Below the pieces are notes generated by a model. The model made no database searches and had not been told where the DNA came from. It saw nothing but the letters and a program-made list of their open reading frames with translations. Source: Hyperoodon ampullatus (taxonomy: Eukaryota > Chordata > Mammalia > Artiodactyla > Ziphiidae). From it: a stretch of DNA of 64,000 nucleotides. Positions 46,501-58,083 of this stretch are shown here, one piece after another (position 1 is the first letter of the stretch; every line of letters starts with the position of its first letter). The stretch lies in contig OX457061.1 in the NCBI GenBank assembly GCA_949752795.1, forward strand, positions 126,242,530-126,306,529, read 5' to 3'. A program made the translations under genes and the position numbers.

Positions 46501-47779
46501 ACATTCGGCTACATGCACTGTCTTCTCCCTCAAATCTGTCAACTGGAAATCGGGTAGGTGCTGTCTCAGGTCACACAGCAATACTCAGAGGGGCCGGGAG
46601 ACAGGAGGAAGTGGCCCTGTCACTTCGCCTCTGGTTTAGACTCATCTCTCCCTACGTCCAGCAGAGCAGATGGTCTCCTCCTCCGCTCGCTCCTCTCAGG
46701 GCCCCGGAGGACGAGCAGGACACCTAAACCCTGACGATGACCGAGAGGGAGTACGCAGGGCGGGAACACGAGAAGCAGGTGGATTTTTCACACTTATCCT
46801 GGGTGAGTTCTATAGCTCCAGGCTGAAGGGAGCGCTTAGAGTCAAAGTAAAGTTGACCCCTGACCCCCACTGTCACTGCAAGTGGCCAGACAGGTGACCA
46901 AAGCAGAGGGGTCCTGTGAGTCCTGAACCGCCTTCTGAGTCCCCCCTCGAGAGGACACTGGTGGGGACACGGAGGGGGACCCCACGGCAGGATGCAGGGA
47001 GGGGCCCTCGGGGTCTCCCCAAAGCGTGGACCTCTTCAGGCCGTAGTCACCAGGAAAGGCAAAGACACAGTACCAGTGCGGAGGGGAGGGTTAGGAAGGA
47101 CCCAGGAGCTGTTGTAAACACACAAACTCAAGCGGTCTTGTACTGCACGACACGCACCTTCCTCCATTGAGGCCACAAACGCTGCCTTTCCCAAAAATTT
47201 CCAAGTATAATGAAGTCTAACTTTATGAGGGGAGTTACTTCCAACTTAGATCAACTGTATCTGAAGTTCAGGCCACACGATATGAATCTCTCATGCTGAT
47301 CTTACACACACTTGGGATTCCCTCAAGTAGCTTGAAATCTGTACATCAATTCCATCGAACCCTCCCGGTCTGTACTTGCTACAGAAAATCTAGATATAAC
47401 TTGCTTAGAAGAGCCCGTTATAAATTACACAACTGATGTATCATCACGGCTGGGACACAGAAGACCCATGATTCTTTTTGGAGCTCGAGGACAAGGAATT
47501 GTATGTTTTGTTTCACACAAATAGCTTCCATTGTACTGATGATATGGTTTCCTTACTATCTGCTTTGCTGCTTCAGCAAATAATTTTAATTTGGAGAGAT
47601 TAAAAGAGTTATGTAATTTGGGTGGATTCTTCCTTGTGGTATAAAACCCAGAGGATTCACCAAGGAAGTTAATATTAACTAATGATTTATGTAGTTAGAT
47701 AAAGATAAAAGTTAAATTCAACCTTTAACCCTGAATTTGGGGAAGCAGATAATGGTGCTAAAAAAAAAAATTCCTCTAA

Positions 47780-47975
47780 CCTGGATTTGAGTTTTGACTT
47801 TTTTTCCTAAAGCTTTGGGCAAATCCTAAATTTGTTCAAGCCTACATTTCTTCTTTTGTAAAAGGTGGGGCACTATACCTCACAAGGGTGCTGCAAAGAT
47901 GAAATGATATAATCTATGAGGATCTTGTTAATGGTACACATACTTGATGTCATCATCACTGCTAACTCTGCCACC
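47780..47975 (+). mobile_element. MIR SINE fragment
   Basis: MIR-like words: cctggatttgagttttgac, aagctttgggcaaatcct, ctacatttcttcttttgtaaaaggtgggg and gggtgctgcaaagatgaaatgat follow the order of the MIR consensus. Confidence 0.7.
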
Positions 47976-48506
47976 GCTGCTCGTACTGTGTTTCTCTGGG
48001 TCTGTGACATCAGGTGTGCACATTAAGGTGATGTTTAGGGGCCCAGCAGCTTGGCTGACTCCAGTGAAAGTTTCCAAGTAGATGTATTTCGCTCGTGTAC
48101 GCTCTTACCTTGTCTGGTTCCTTCAGGGGCCTCTTTTAACCAGTGCCCCCCGGCCCCTCAGGGCGCTCAGTGCTGGGATGAGCCCCAGATGCCTGCCCTG
48201 GGCTCCTCTGCCCTGGGTTTGTAACGACCTCTGTCCCTTACAGTGGAAAGACGAGGCAGGCGACGTACTCCTAGGAGAGGGTCCTCACTGTGGGACAGGA
48301 CCCTGCTGGTCATCCCGCAGGGAGGGGCTCTTATGATGATTCAACGAGCTAACAGGGGTCACGTACTTGGTGGTGTGTCTGGCACATGCTAAACGCTCAA
48401 CATGTTCAACTTTTATAGCACTGGATACAGATGTAACTGTAATAACCACCAGATGGATAGGAACCGTTTTGCTCAACACCACTTTTTCCATATGAATGGA
48501 GTTTCC

Positions 48507-48590
48507 TTCCTTCCCTCCTTCCACCCACCCTCCCTTCCTTCTTTCCTTTCCTTTCTCTCGTCTTTCCTCTCTCTCTCTCTCTCTTTTTGG
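48507..48590. repeat. pyrimidine-rich microsatellite (TTCC)n/(CT)n
   Basis: A polypyrimidine run on the plus strand (ttccttccctccttccaccc, then ctttcctttcctttctctcg and a ct run). It is purine-rich on the PALLD transcript strand. Confidence 0.9.
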
Positions 48591-51009
48591 CATTAGGATG
48601 CAGTTTACTCCAGAGGAAAAGCCAAGTACTCCAAGCGAAGGAGGGAGACTGTGGAGGGCAGACCAGCCTTTCCCCACCCCACGCTGCTGCCTGCTGGGCG
48701 CCAGCACACAGCTACCTCCCAGGTGTCTGACGGCTGCGTCCGAGGCCCAGGAGGAAAGGGGTCCTGCCCGACCCTAAGCACTGCCCGGGCCTGGGATGCA
48801 CTTGGTCTCCCTTCCCCGCTCCAAACACGGTAACAGGCTGGCATGCTGCTCCGTAAAGAGTACACGTTTCTACCAGCTTTCAAGAGTTTTACTGCGATTG
48901 CTGAGAACCCTACAAATACTGCCCCAGAATCTTCCTTAACTTCCCAAACTTAAGAAAACGGCATATGCGGTCACTTATCACCTTCTTATTCCCACACCAT
49001 CCTCCACTTCGGAACAGAAAGGGGAAAGGGCTTGGCATTCAGGAGGCAGGGCTGCGAGTGTGACAACACACCGATACTGGCGAAATACATTACTACTAAT
49101 GTATACTAATATACATACTAATACATACTAACAAGTGAACGGGGCTACTCAGAAAGCAACCAAAGTAGCGAGGGGTATACTTTAGACATTTTCAGTCCAG
49201 AACTCAGGGAAGCATTTTTGAAAAGATGCCTCCAATGTGCACGATAGCAAGTTCAGATTTTTAAGTTTGAATGTTTTCTGAGGAAGATCATCCAAAATGA
49301 GCATTCAGTGATTTTAATCCTACAAACGTGCCAATTAACCTAGTAAAACTGCCGCCATCCCAGGCTCAGGGGCACATTAATGCTGTCTGTTCGCTTTCAA
49401 CTGTCTCGTTTCTTTTTGCTTTATCACTAACACATGAAGGGATAACGGAAGTGGATGTCTGAAGGGAAGCTTGGAAGGTGCCAGAAAACCTTGTAACGTT
49501 GAAACACACACAACCAACAAACCAGCCTTTTAAATTTAACTCAGCTGCTCACTGCTTTTCTATTCCAGACAAGTCCTCAGTGTTTAAAGCTATAGCGCGA
49601 ATCACGCGTTTGAATTCTTAAGGTGGTTCTCTGCTAACCATGCAGCTTGTAATGCGTATCTGAGGCCTCCTGCAAGGCCAGTGATTTATGTGCTACGGAC
49701 AAAACATCTGCATTTCCCGGTTTATGAAATCTAACTTGCGGCCCGCAGGTCTCAGGAAAGCCTGCCGCGTGCGCACACAGTGCAGCTGGAGGACACGGCA
49801 AGCGGTGCACGACAGCCATTCCAACCCAGAGAGCAGGACGGGGGAAGCTAGCAACGCAGCAAAACAAAGTCAAACATTTGTGTTTCCATTCCGCCCTGTC
49901 TTCAAGATGGGATTAGAGTCGGACGTAAGCGGAGCCTGTGGTCCTCGGCTGGGCAGCCGCCTGCTGTAACGCGGCACAGTCCCTTACGATCCCACTCAGT
50001 GTGCGACCATCTCCCAGGAGCTGCCGGGCTGAGGATGCTCCACGGCCCACGCTCGCCCAGAGCGGTGTGTTCTGTCCCAGGTGGAAACTGCACGCCATCA
50101 ACAACATCTAACGCGTTTCCTATTCCCTGAAGACTGACCCAGGTGGAAAATTATTCTATAAAATAACCTGCTGACTGTGTTTTCCTCTTTCCTTGCTTCT
50201 CACCCTTTCTGTTGGCTGCTCTCGGGAATTACCTTCCGCTGCTCTGGAGAGCTCGGCCGTCTGTGTCTCATTAACGAACTCATTTTTCCATCAGCCTTTT
50301 CCTCTTTCCCTCGGTCACTTCACATCGTGGAGGCCACGTGTACCAGAGAAGAGATGGAGTTGTCTCCCTCCCAAACCCAAATCCTCCATAACGTGGAAAA
50401 AACTGAAGGTACCAAAGGGCGTCAAGGAAGCAGGGAGCCCAGATCAGCGGACCCCACGCTATGCTTCTGGGACTAATGTATCTTGAAAAACTTAGCTTTT
50501 ACTTTTGAGATTTTCAGTGCCTATTTACATCATGCTTCTTTTAAACCGTGTTTTCATTCACAAATTACAAGAGTGGCGAAGTCCTTTACTATATACCACA
50601 GCAGCTGCTTCTGAAGTTGAGGCCATGGAGTGTGAAGCATGTCTGTCACCATGTTCCTACATCAACAAGCGACAACCTGCAGCACGGAGCAGGTGGAGAA
50701 ACAGGGCGTTGCTCGTCAGGGCTGAAATGCCACTCTGTTTCCCTAAGTGGGTGGGAAGTTCACTCCAGTTGCTCGGAGATGACTCACAAAGCCCACATCT
50801 GGCAGGTGTGGACGCACCTGCTGCTGCAGAGCCGGCCGGAGGCGCGGGCAGCAACCAGGCGACTCAGAAACTCGGAAGAGCGGCCGCCAAGTACCATAAA
50901 CACCAAAACTGACAGCCGTGTCAGGCTGAGGCCCAACGCCCACGCCGAGCACGTCCTCAGACGCCTGCCTTCGGTCATCTCGGGAGGAAAGGAGACGCTC
51001 AGTTCTGAG

Positions 51010-51600
51010 AACGCGCCCCGCTGATGAGGATCCTCGTGGGCCCGGCCTCGAGAGCCGGCGGGACTCTGCCATCGGGACCTGCTCTGTTCCGGGGCCTCGC
51101 GGGCTCGGGGGCCCGGGGCAGCCACGCCGCTGCCTGCTGGACTCACAGGACGGGCGAGTGTGCTAGGAGAGCCGGGCTTCTGGTGGCCTGAGGGAAACGG
51201 TCACCCCTCATTTCTCTGTCTCGCCTCCGAAACGTAAAGGGCGAAGCAGCAGACAGGGCGGGCCACGGGGCCGTGGCCGGGGCTCCGGGAAGCAGCAGAG
51301 CGCAGGGTCTGGCCCGAGGGCGGCGCCCGCCAGCCCAGCTGTGCACGTGGGGCCTGCGGCTGCGCCCTCCTCCCGGGGCCCCGGCCGTGCAGTCGCGACC
51401 GAGCCGCCCCTGCCGGGAACGCCTCTCCCAGGGCGGAGGCCGGGAGACGCTGCGCCAGCACCGCGCTGAGAAGAGATGCCCGCCCGCACTGACTCCTGGA
51501 CTCGAGGCGCTGAGGGAGGGACACGGCCGGGCTCCGCGGCCCCTGCCAGCTCGGGGTGCTGCTCCGAGAAGGGGGACTAGCGTCCCCGAACTGAAACAGC
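51010..51600. promoter_or_regulatory. intragenic CpG island in a PALLD intron
   Basis: By hand count the 600 bp from 51001 to 51600 contain about 63 CpG sites with GC near two-thirds, an observed/expected ratio near 0.9, far above the surrounding intron. No CHR SINE or L1 5'UTR explains it. PALLD is known to use internal promoters for its shorter isoforms, but this island lies within the Ig3 coding introns, downstream of the usual 90-kDa start. I see no clear TATA box. The 173-residue minus frame here (51143-51664) is probably GC-driven. Confidence 0.7.
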
Positions 51601-51619
51601 GGCAATAACCTGCGCTTCC

Positions 51620-51775
51620 TGGAAGCACGTCACATGCCAGGTAAACCGAGCGCTTTCCATGCATCGTTTAAATTCGTATTATTTTTCTCACTTCACGGAC
51701 GAGGAAGCGGGCGCACAGGTTCAGGACTTGCTGAAGGCCACGCGGCCAGAACCCAACTCAGACGTGCCCGGTGCC
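51620..51775 (-). mobile_element. MIR SINE fragment
   Basis: Words gtcacatgccaggtaaaccgagcgctttcc, then cacttcacggacgaggaagc and cttgctgaaggccacgcggcc fit the complementary strand of MIR. The high CpG content is unusual for so old an element. Confidence 0.65.
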
Positions 51776-53137
51776 GCGTGCTCGCCTTTCACCCCGAACT
51801 GCACCCCGGCTCTCCCGAACTGTCCCTACTGTCTCCACGCCTGGTCTTCGTGCGTCACTTCCGTCTTCTGACTGTGCCGCTCCTCCTTCTCCGCGTCGAC
51901 ACGGGCATCTTCAGCCCTCCTTCCCCTGGGTGGTCAGGGGTTTAATAAGCACGCAGAGACCGCCACCCTGGAGCCCAGCCGCCTGCCCGCTGCCACTTGC
52001 CTGGTCCTTCCCGTTAGAACTGTCCCACATGGAAAGCTGCGTCACCTGAAGAAACTAGAAGCAGACTCAGAACTGCAGCCTGACATTCACCTTCTCTCGT
52101 TCTATCGATAAAAGTGCTCACTCCAGTAACAGTTCAAAACATTCACTAGGAAAAACGCCTTGAAGTGGACAGCGGGACCCCAGGAACGGTGAGCACATAA
52201 GGAACACAGTGAATTTTCTAGCTCCATAGCCCACCCTAGCCTTTCTAGGGCACAAGAGAAATAAAGAACCCAGAGCGAAGAAAACTTCTGGATTTTGTTG
52301 AGCCCTCCACTACTTTTTTGAGAGGCAGAAAACTGAAAATCGAAATTGGTTAATAGAGTTGTAGTAGTAACATCAACGATCCAAGATCACAGACCACCAT
52401 AACAAACGTAAAAATAATTAAAAACTTTGAAATATAACAAGAATCACCAAATGTAACACAGACATGTAAAGTGAGCAAATGCTGTTAGAAAAACAGCAGT
52501 GATAGACTTACTCAACACAGGGTTGCCACAAAACTTCAATTTGTAAAAAACGTAATATCTACAAAGTGCAATAAAGATGCAATTAAAAAAAAAGTAGTCA
52601 AGGAAACATACTAAAAATATAATTAAAAAAAGAGAAAATTCCACTTTCGTTCCCTCAAATACAAACAACATGAACACAAATAAGCATTAAAATGTAACTT
52701 ATTAGTAAAGGTTGTGATTTTGACTATTTTTCAAAGGGATGGTCATGTGTTCATTGATTGAAAAGTTAGAACCTCAAGAAGGTGCGTGAACTTGGAAACT
52801 GCTGCTTGTCAGTGCGAGTCCGCTATCCTGGGTCACAGCCTGATTCGTGGGCAATTTCAGTTTCCCTCTTACCATCACTGCAGAAATGTATCTTTACGAC
52901 AATGTAACCTTAGGACAGGATGACACTGTACAAACTTTCAGAAGTCTGTAGCTTTGCTAAAATTATTTGTATCGTTTTCTAACACTTAATATTTCCTTCG
53001 AAAGAAATAATGAAATAGGGAATGATATAAATAGATCAGAGATTTTTTAAAAAGATAACTTCTGGGCAATCTTCATCAGTTACATAATAAAACTGTTAAC
53101 TTTAGCTTTCTTTTTTTTAAAAAGAGTGTTTTTTACC

Positions 53138-53262
53138 AAAATGGGAAAAGAATTTGAAAAAGAATATATATATGTGTAACTGATTCACTTTGCTGTACAA
53201 CTGAAACTAACACAACATTGTAAGTCAACTATAGTCTAATATAAAATAAAAATTTTTTAAAG
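53138..53262 (+). mobile_element. L1 3' end, about 125 bp, plus orientation
   Basis: Reads gggaaaagaatttgaaaaagaat, then ctgattcactttgctgtacaactg and ctatagtctaatataaaataaaaattttt: the very end of an L1 3'UTR. A possible duplication is gtgttttttac on the left against gtgtgttatttac on the right. Confidence 0.88.
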
Positions 53263-54008
53263 TGTGTTATTTACATGATTTCTGCAGACTTCATAAAATA
53301 CTCAGTCAGATGTTGAGCTTGTAAGGCACAAAATCACTGCTTACACATTTCTGTGTACCCAGTATAGCACCTAAAATATACAAGATATTCAATAAAAAAG
53401 AATTTGCAGGCTTGAATTGGGAACATGGTACCCAGTAGCTGTCTGTTAAATTCTAAGTAGTCAACCGATTTTTTGACCCTAAATCTAAGGGCAACTACAA
53501 AACATTTGGGTGTAAACAAACAAACAAAAATCCTGAATGCTGTATGTTCTATCGAAATTATCATTTGTCCACACTTACACATTACTTAAATCCCACTGAA
53601 TTACGTGTGCTTATCCATACCCCTCACTCTCCTTTCTCCTGACAACATAACCCTACCTGCAATCACATGGTTTATGCATTTGTTTACTGGCTTATCTTCT
53701 GTCTCGGGACCTCGTCCCCTGAAGCACTGCAGCTCCATCACCCACATGACAGGTGTACATATCAGGCTCTCAATAATATTTATGGAAAGAATGCACATCT
53801 GCACCGGAATTATTCATGTAGACAAACATCTCACGGAATAGATAAATATTAAGAAAGAATGTTTCTATCCTGGGAAACCACGCTGGATGGAGAATTGGGA
53901 AAACAGTTTCAAGTCAAAGAGGCATGACTCCCCGTTAGCCAAGCAGCTCCTCTGCCCGGGAAACCCCACCACCCTGAGCACAGGCCCGAGGCCACCGCGC
54001 ATCCCCAC

Positions 54009-54158
54009 CTGAGGGCTCGAAGCCATGATCGTGTAATTCCCGTCATCGTCCAGGGTGGAGGCCGCGGTATGCAGAGAGCAGGTCCCGTCAGGGTCGCTCC
54101 GGATGCTATAGTGATCGTTCTTGGGAGAGATCTGCTTCCCATCTTTAAACCAGTAGGT
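54009..54158 (-). CDS. PALLD: PALLD coding exon: Ig3 core
   Basis: 150 bp, 50 residues, phase 0 at both ends (acceptor CCTCAG|ACC, donor CAG|GTGGGG). It holds the hallmark Trp (TYWFKDGKQISPK), the loop DPDGTCSLHT and the motif STLDDDGNYTIMA. In most I-set domains the last motif reads YxC. Here, as in human palladin, Ile stands where the second disulphide cysteine would be. With the preceding exon this completes most of Ig3, whose basic strand KDGKQISPK lies on the actin-facing side. Confidence 0.96.
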
Positions 54159-55559
54159 CTGAGGGGGAAGGCAGAGATGAAGGTGAGGCCCTGTGAGCGG
54201 AGGGGCACGGGCCGCCCTGAGCTCCCGAGTTAAAGCGCGAGGCAGGACATCGGGGCAGGACCTTGACTTCTGAGCGAAAAGGGTGGGTGGCAAGCAAGTT
54301 GAATTCTATTTCAGTTTTAGAAATTACACAGCCGCTTTTAATTCTTAAGATGTATATAAGCAGGCATTTACATTCATCCACTATTTATATGGAGGACAGT
54401 GATGAGTTCTGAGCTGGCATCCCAGTTTTCTTTTTGCTTCTATTTCAAGTGTCCCGAATGAAAATGTATTACTTGTAAAGGTAAAAAGGTTATTGTAGAC
54501 AACAAAACCAGAACCTAAACCCCAGTGATTCCTTGGAATCGTGTCAAACAGAACAGGGTGTGAGGAGTTGGGCAGGTGAGGGGCTGACGGGGGATCCCTA
54601 TCACTTTAATTCCCAGCCGAGGGGCACAGGACCAAGGTTACAGTTCCTCAGCTCCACTATGTTAAAGAAGACACAGCAGTATTGAAATGTATAATAATTT
54701 TCAAATCATATTTTAACTTGGGGTGACAGAAAATTAAATGTGAAAAATAAAGTAAAAACCTTGACTAAATAGAAAAATTCTAAATGGTCAAACGAGCTCT
54801 TCTACGGGTCATCCTTCCCTCCCTCACCTTTAAGCAAGATCCTGGGTCTGTGGGGCTCTCATGGTTTGGTTATTATTTCTGACTTGATCATGAACTGCAC
54901 AGCTGAAGACGGGCCACAGTTTGGGTCACAGAGCCGGCAGCCCTAACACGGCCGGGATGCTGCACTGGCCCCTCCACACTTGCCATCGGGAGGGAAATAC
55001 ATCCTCCCTTTTCAAGCCATAGCAGGTTCTTTGTGGTCACTTTTGTTCCTTGCAGCCAAAAGCATTCCTGATTCCCAACAGAAGAAACTTAGTTCAGAGC
55101 TTGCAGTTTTAAAATGAAATTCTTCCTGCATGTAAATCAATATGTCAGTTGAGACCACAGCTGGCCTTCCAATTCCACTCCCTGTCAAAGCCTCTGAATC
55201 TGAAAAATCTTTCTTAAAACTTCCATGTCTAAGACAGGAAAAGGCTAAAAATAGATGGCAGGCAATAAGTGCAAGAACAATCAGGATCCGACCGCTGTAG
55301 CTTTTCCTACCCTCAGTTTTCAGTTAGTTGCACGTTTATAGGAACTATATTATTAATCTCCAGAACCTAAAAGTTCACCATCAAATAGACTAATAACTTT
55401 CAGTTCTAAAAGTTAAGTTACATAAGGCGTGATACTTTGTAATTATCATGCTCTTAGTGGTTGGATTATTTCTGATGGAACAAAGCAGCTGTGATTAGTA
55501 CATAATTTCTCCCTTTTGCACTCTTGCCGCTATGCCAGTTCTTTAGAATTAATGCTCAA

Positions 55560-55769
55560 TTTTTTTTTTTTTTTTTGCGGTACGTGGGCCTCTCACTGCT
55601 GTGGCCTCTCCCGTTGCGGAGCACAGGCTCCGGACGCGCAGGCTCAGCGGCCATGGCTCATGGGCCCAGCCGCTCCGCGGCATGTGGGATCTTCCCGGAC
55701 CGGGGCACGAACCCGTGGTCCCCTGCATCGGCAGGTGGACTCTCAACCACTGCGCCACCAGGGAAGCCC
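55560..55769 (-). mobile_element. short GC-rich CHR SINE, antisense
   Basis: A T-run of about 17, then gcggtacgtgggcctctcac and the inverted body ending ccaccagggaagccc. Unlike the other short copies, the flanks (atgctcaa at the left, tatttctctcc at the right) show no target duplication. Confidence 0.95.
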
Positions 55770-57479
55770 TATTTCTCTCCTTTAATCATATTTTTCACCT
55801 CTATTGTACTTGGAATACAACTTTCAAATGAGATTAAGAGACAGGGCGGGAAGGGTACAAGAGATGAAACCAGGGTGAACTAGAAATTCTCTTCCATCTT
55901 CTCATAGCTCAATGGAACAAGCATGTCAAGGGCAGAATAAAAAAATTAAAAAAAAAAACATAAGCTAAAAAAATGTATATTTTTAAACACGATGAGTATT
56001 CCATACTCCAACAATCCTAATACAATTTCTAGAACATGTGCAGGAGAAACAGGTTTCAATAAACCAGGGAGGGGAGAAAAAGAACGGCAGCCAGGAAAAC
56101 AGAAGAACATCCAACGGGAAACAGTTCTGGAAAATCAACCTCCTGACGGCTGTGAAACACACTCAAGGCTGTAGGAGAACAAGACAGTCACGTTACAACC
56201 AAAGCCTGCCTCTCGAGCCAACATAATTCTTTAAGAACAGGATTCAGTGATCTTAGAACCTGATCAGTAATCGTGCCTTGAGTAAGGTTTAAAAAGAACG
56301 TGGGGTTTTTTTTGTGACTATTTTGGAAGTTCGTGATATAATTATGAGTTCCACTCATAAGCTGCATGTTTATTTTTAATACACACATTTGATATCATGT
56401 TTGTGAACACACACCAATGATCCAATTATCTCAAGATAACACAGAAGTGTTCTCTAACAACAGCTGATTTGTGAAGTCCATTAGGAGGTGGCAATGGCTC
56501 TGAAAATATAAAGCTAATTTTTTTGGTCTATCTTTTTCTGACTGTGGGGCTGGGATTCGGTTTTAGGGAAACAGTATGGTGGTACAACTTCCCTTCCTGT
56601 GAAAACAGAACGACGGATGGAGCCACAGAGCATGAGCCCCTCAAAGTCTCAGGTGTGGTCCCGGCCCGGCCCCTTCCCCTGTCTCCTCAGTCTCATTCCG
56701 GCCCTTTTACACCAGCCCCTGTTAAAATGTTAATTTCAGGGAGTACAGTGTTCATTTTTGTCTGCTTATTTTACATGTGCCTTGTCTCTGGTCCTGTTCT
56801 TTCACTAAAGTGTCTATTCCTTTTAGAATTGTTTCCATCACTTTAAACACAGTAATTTCAGAGGAGTCTCCTCAAGACGGCTCTATCCTGTGTGGCACCT
56901 TGGCTTCTGTTCTCCCGTTTCTTTTGCTGTGGACTCTGTTTGCTCGCAGGGTCTGTTTTTCCTGTGAACTCCCTTTTCCCCCTCCTGCCCTGTAGGTGTC
57001 TGACAGGCCCCAGCGTGGAATCTTCTATGGGGCAATTTTTACTTGCTTCTGCCAGAAACCTTAGGATTATAATCATCCTGGACTAAATTTCACATTAATT
57101 TCTCAGCTTTGGGCTGTGTATCCTGTGAGAGTGTGACTCTGGAGTTTCAGTTTCTCATGGATGCCTCTTTTATTCTCTTCTCTCAAGTTCTAGGGAAAAG
57201 TGTAGTCCTGTTTGCCACTTTGCGGGGCCAGTGAGCAGTGATTCTAGTCTCTCCTTAAAGAGAGGGCCACCCTCCCTCCTTCCAGCATCCCCACGTGCTC
57301 ACAGGAACAGGGCTCCAGCCAGGCCGGCCTCATCGTGGGTACCAGAAGCTTCTCGGAGGACCCTTTCTCACAGTATTCCTGCGTCCACCGCCTCTGTAAA
57401 CACAGGAGGCCTTGGGTTTTGTAGACTAAAGATCTGCAGTTTCCATCATCTGTGGTAGCTTTATTCCTCTGTCTGGTAC

Positions 57480-57620
57480 AGAGCACGGGCGGCGGATTCA
57501 AGTTCAAGCCTGGCCACTCACAGCTTTCTGACCCTGGGAAAGTTCATTAACCCCCCTGAGCTCAGCCCGTTGTCTGCAATTTGGGTGTAACAACGGCAGC
57601 ATCACACGAGTAAATGACGT
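57480..57620 (+). mobile_element. MIR SINE fragment
   Basis: Words ggattcaagttcaagcctggccactcacagctttctgaccctgggaaag and cctgagctcagcccgttgtctgc follow the MIR consensus in order. Confidence 0.75.
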
Positions 57621-57861
57621 GGGTTATAAAAAGCTCCTCGTCCATTATTCTACTATTCTGTTCTGTCCTGTTCTATTCTTCTACCCTTGCTGGCTTCCAG
57701 TGCCTCCTGAGGACGGCCCTGAACTCAAGCGTTTTACATCACGGGTGCTGAGAAGCTTCGTCTGCACCTGTTCCCCCTAACGCTGCAATGGTGTGTGGCA
57801 TGCTGGAAGCCAAACTCATCCTCAGGGAATATAACTCTTAAGAAGCCTTGTTGCAGCTCAC

Positions 57862-58083
57862 CTTCGGCTTTGGATTCCCGGTCACTCTGCACGTGAAGGT
57901 CACAGGCATCCCCTCAAAGATCTTGAAATGCTTCAGCTTCGTCTCGAAGGATGGGGCCGCTACACTCTCCACAGACGCTTCCCCACAGGGAGCCTCGTCC
58001 CCTGACTCCTCCACAGGGGACCTTTCCAGCCTGTACTCGATTTCACTGATGAGCCTCTGCTCACAGCTGGAGACTTTGTACTC
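57862..58083 (-). CDS. PALLD: PALLD coding exon: acidic linker and start of Ig3
   Basis: 222 bp, 74 residues, phase 0 at both ends (acceptor TTTAG|GAG, donor AAG|GTGAGC). Residues 1-45 are a linker (EYKVSSCEQRLISEIEYR and an acidic part). Residues 46-74 begin the Ig3 I-set domain (PSFETKLKHFKIFEGMPV, then FTCRVTGNPKPK) with the first beta-sandwich cysteine. Ig3 is the known F-actin-binding domain of palladin. The linker part (SGDEAPCGEASVES) looks more diverged from the human protein than the Ig part. Confidence 0.96.

Larger units (their letters stand above)
45841..54008 (-). other. PALLD: PALLD intron (Ig3), 8.2 kb
   Basis: Contains an old L1 tail with a 5S-like fragment (46345-46500), a MIR (47780-47975), a pyrimidine microsatellite (48507-48590), a CpG island (51010-51600), a MIR (51620-51775) and a short L1 3' end (53138-53262). 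48900-50900 and 52080-53100 show no recognised element; the latter is A/T-rich. Confidence 0.8.
54159..57861 (-). other. PALLD: PALLD intron (within Ig3), 3.7 kb
   Basis: Contains an antisense CHR SINE (55560-55769) and a MIR (57480-57620). 54400-55500 and 55800-57450 show no recognised element; the short frames there have no domain. Confidence 0.8.

Noticed and set aside
51143..51664. A 173-residue minus frame in the CpG island, as a possible alternative first exon
   Set aside because: Composition-driven; its Met lies in a MIR fragment and no donor joining it in phase to the next exon was identified.
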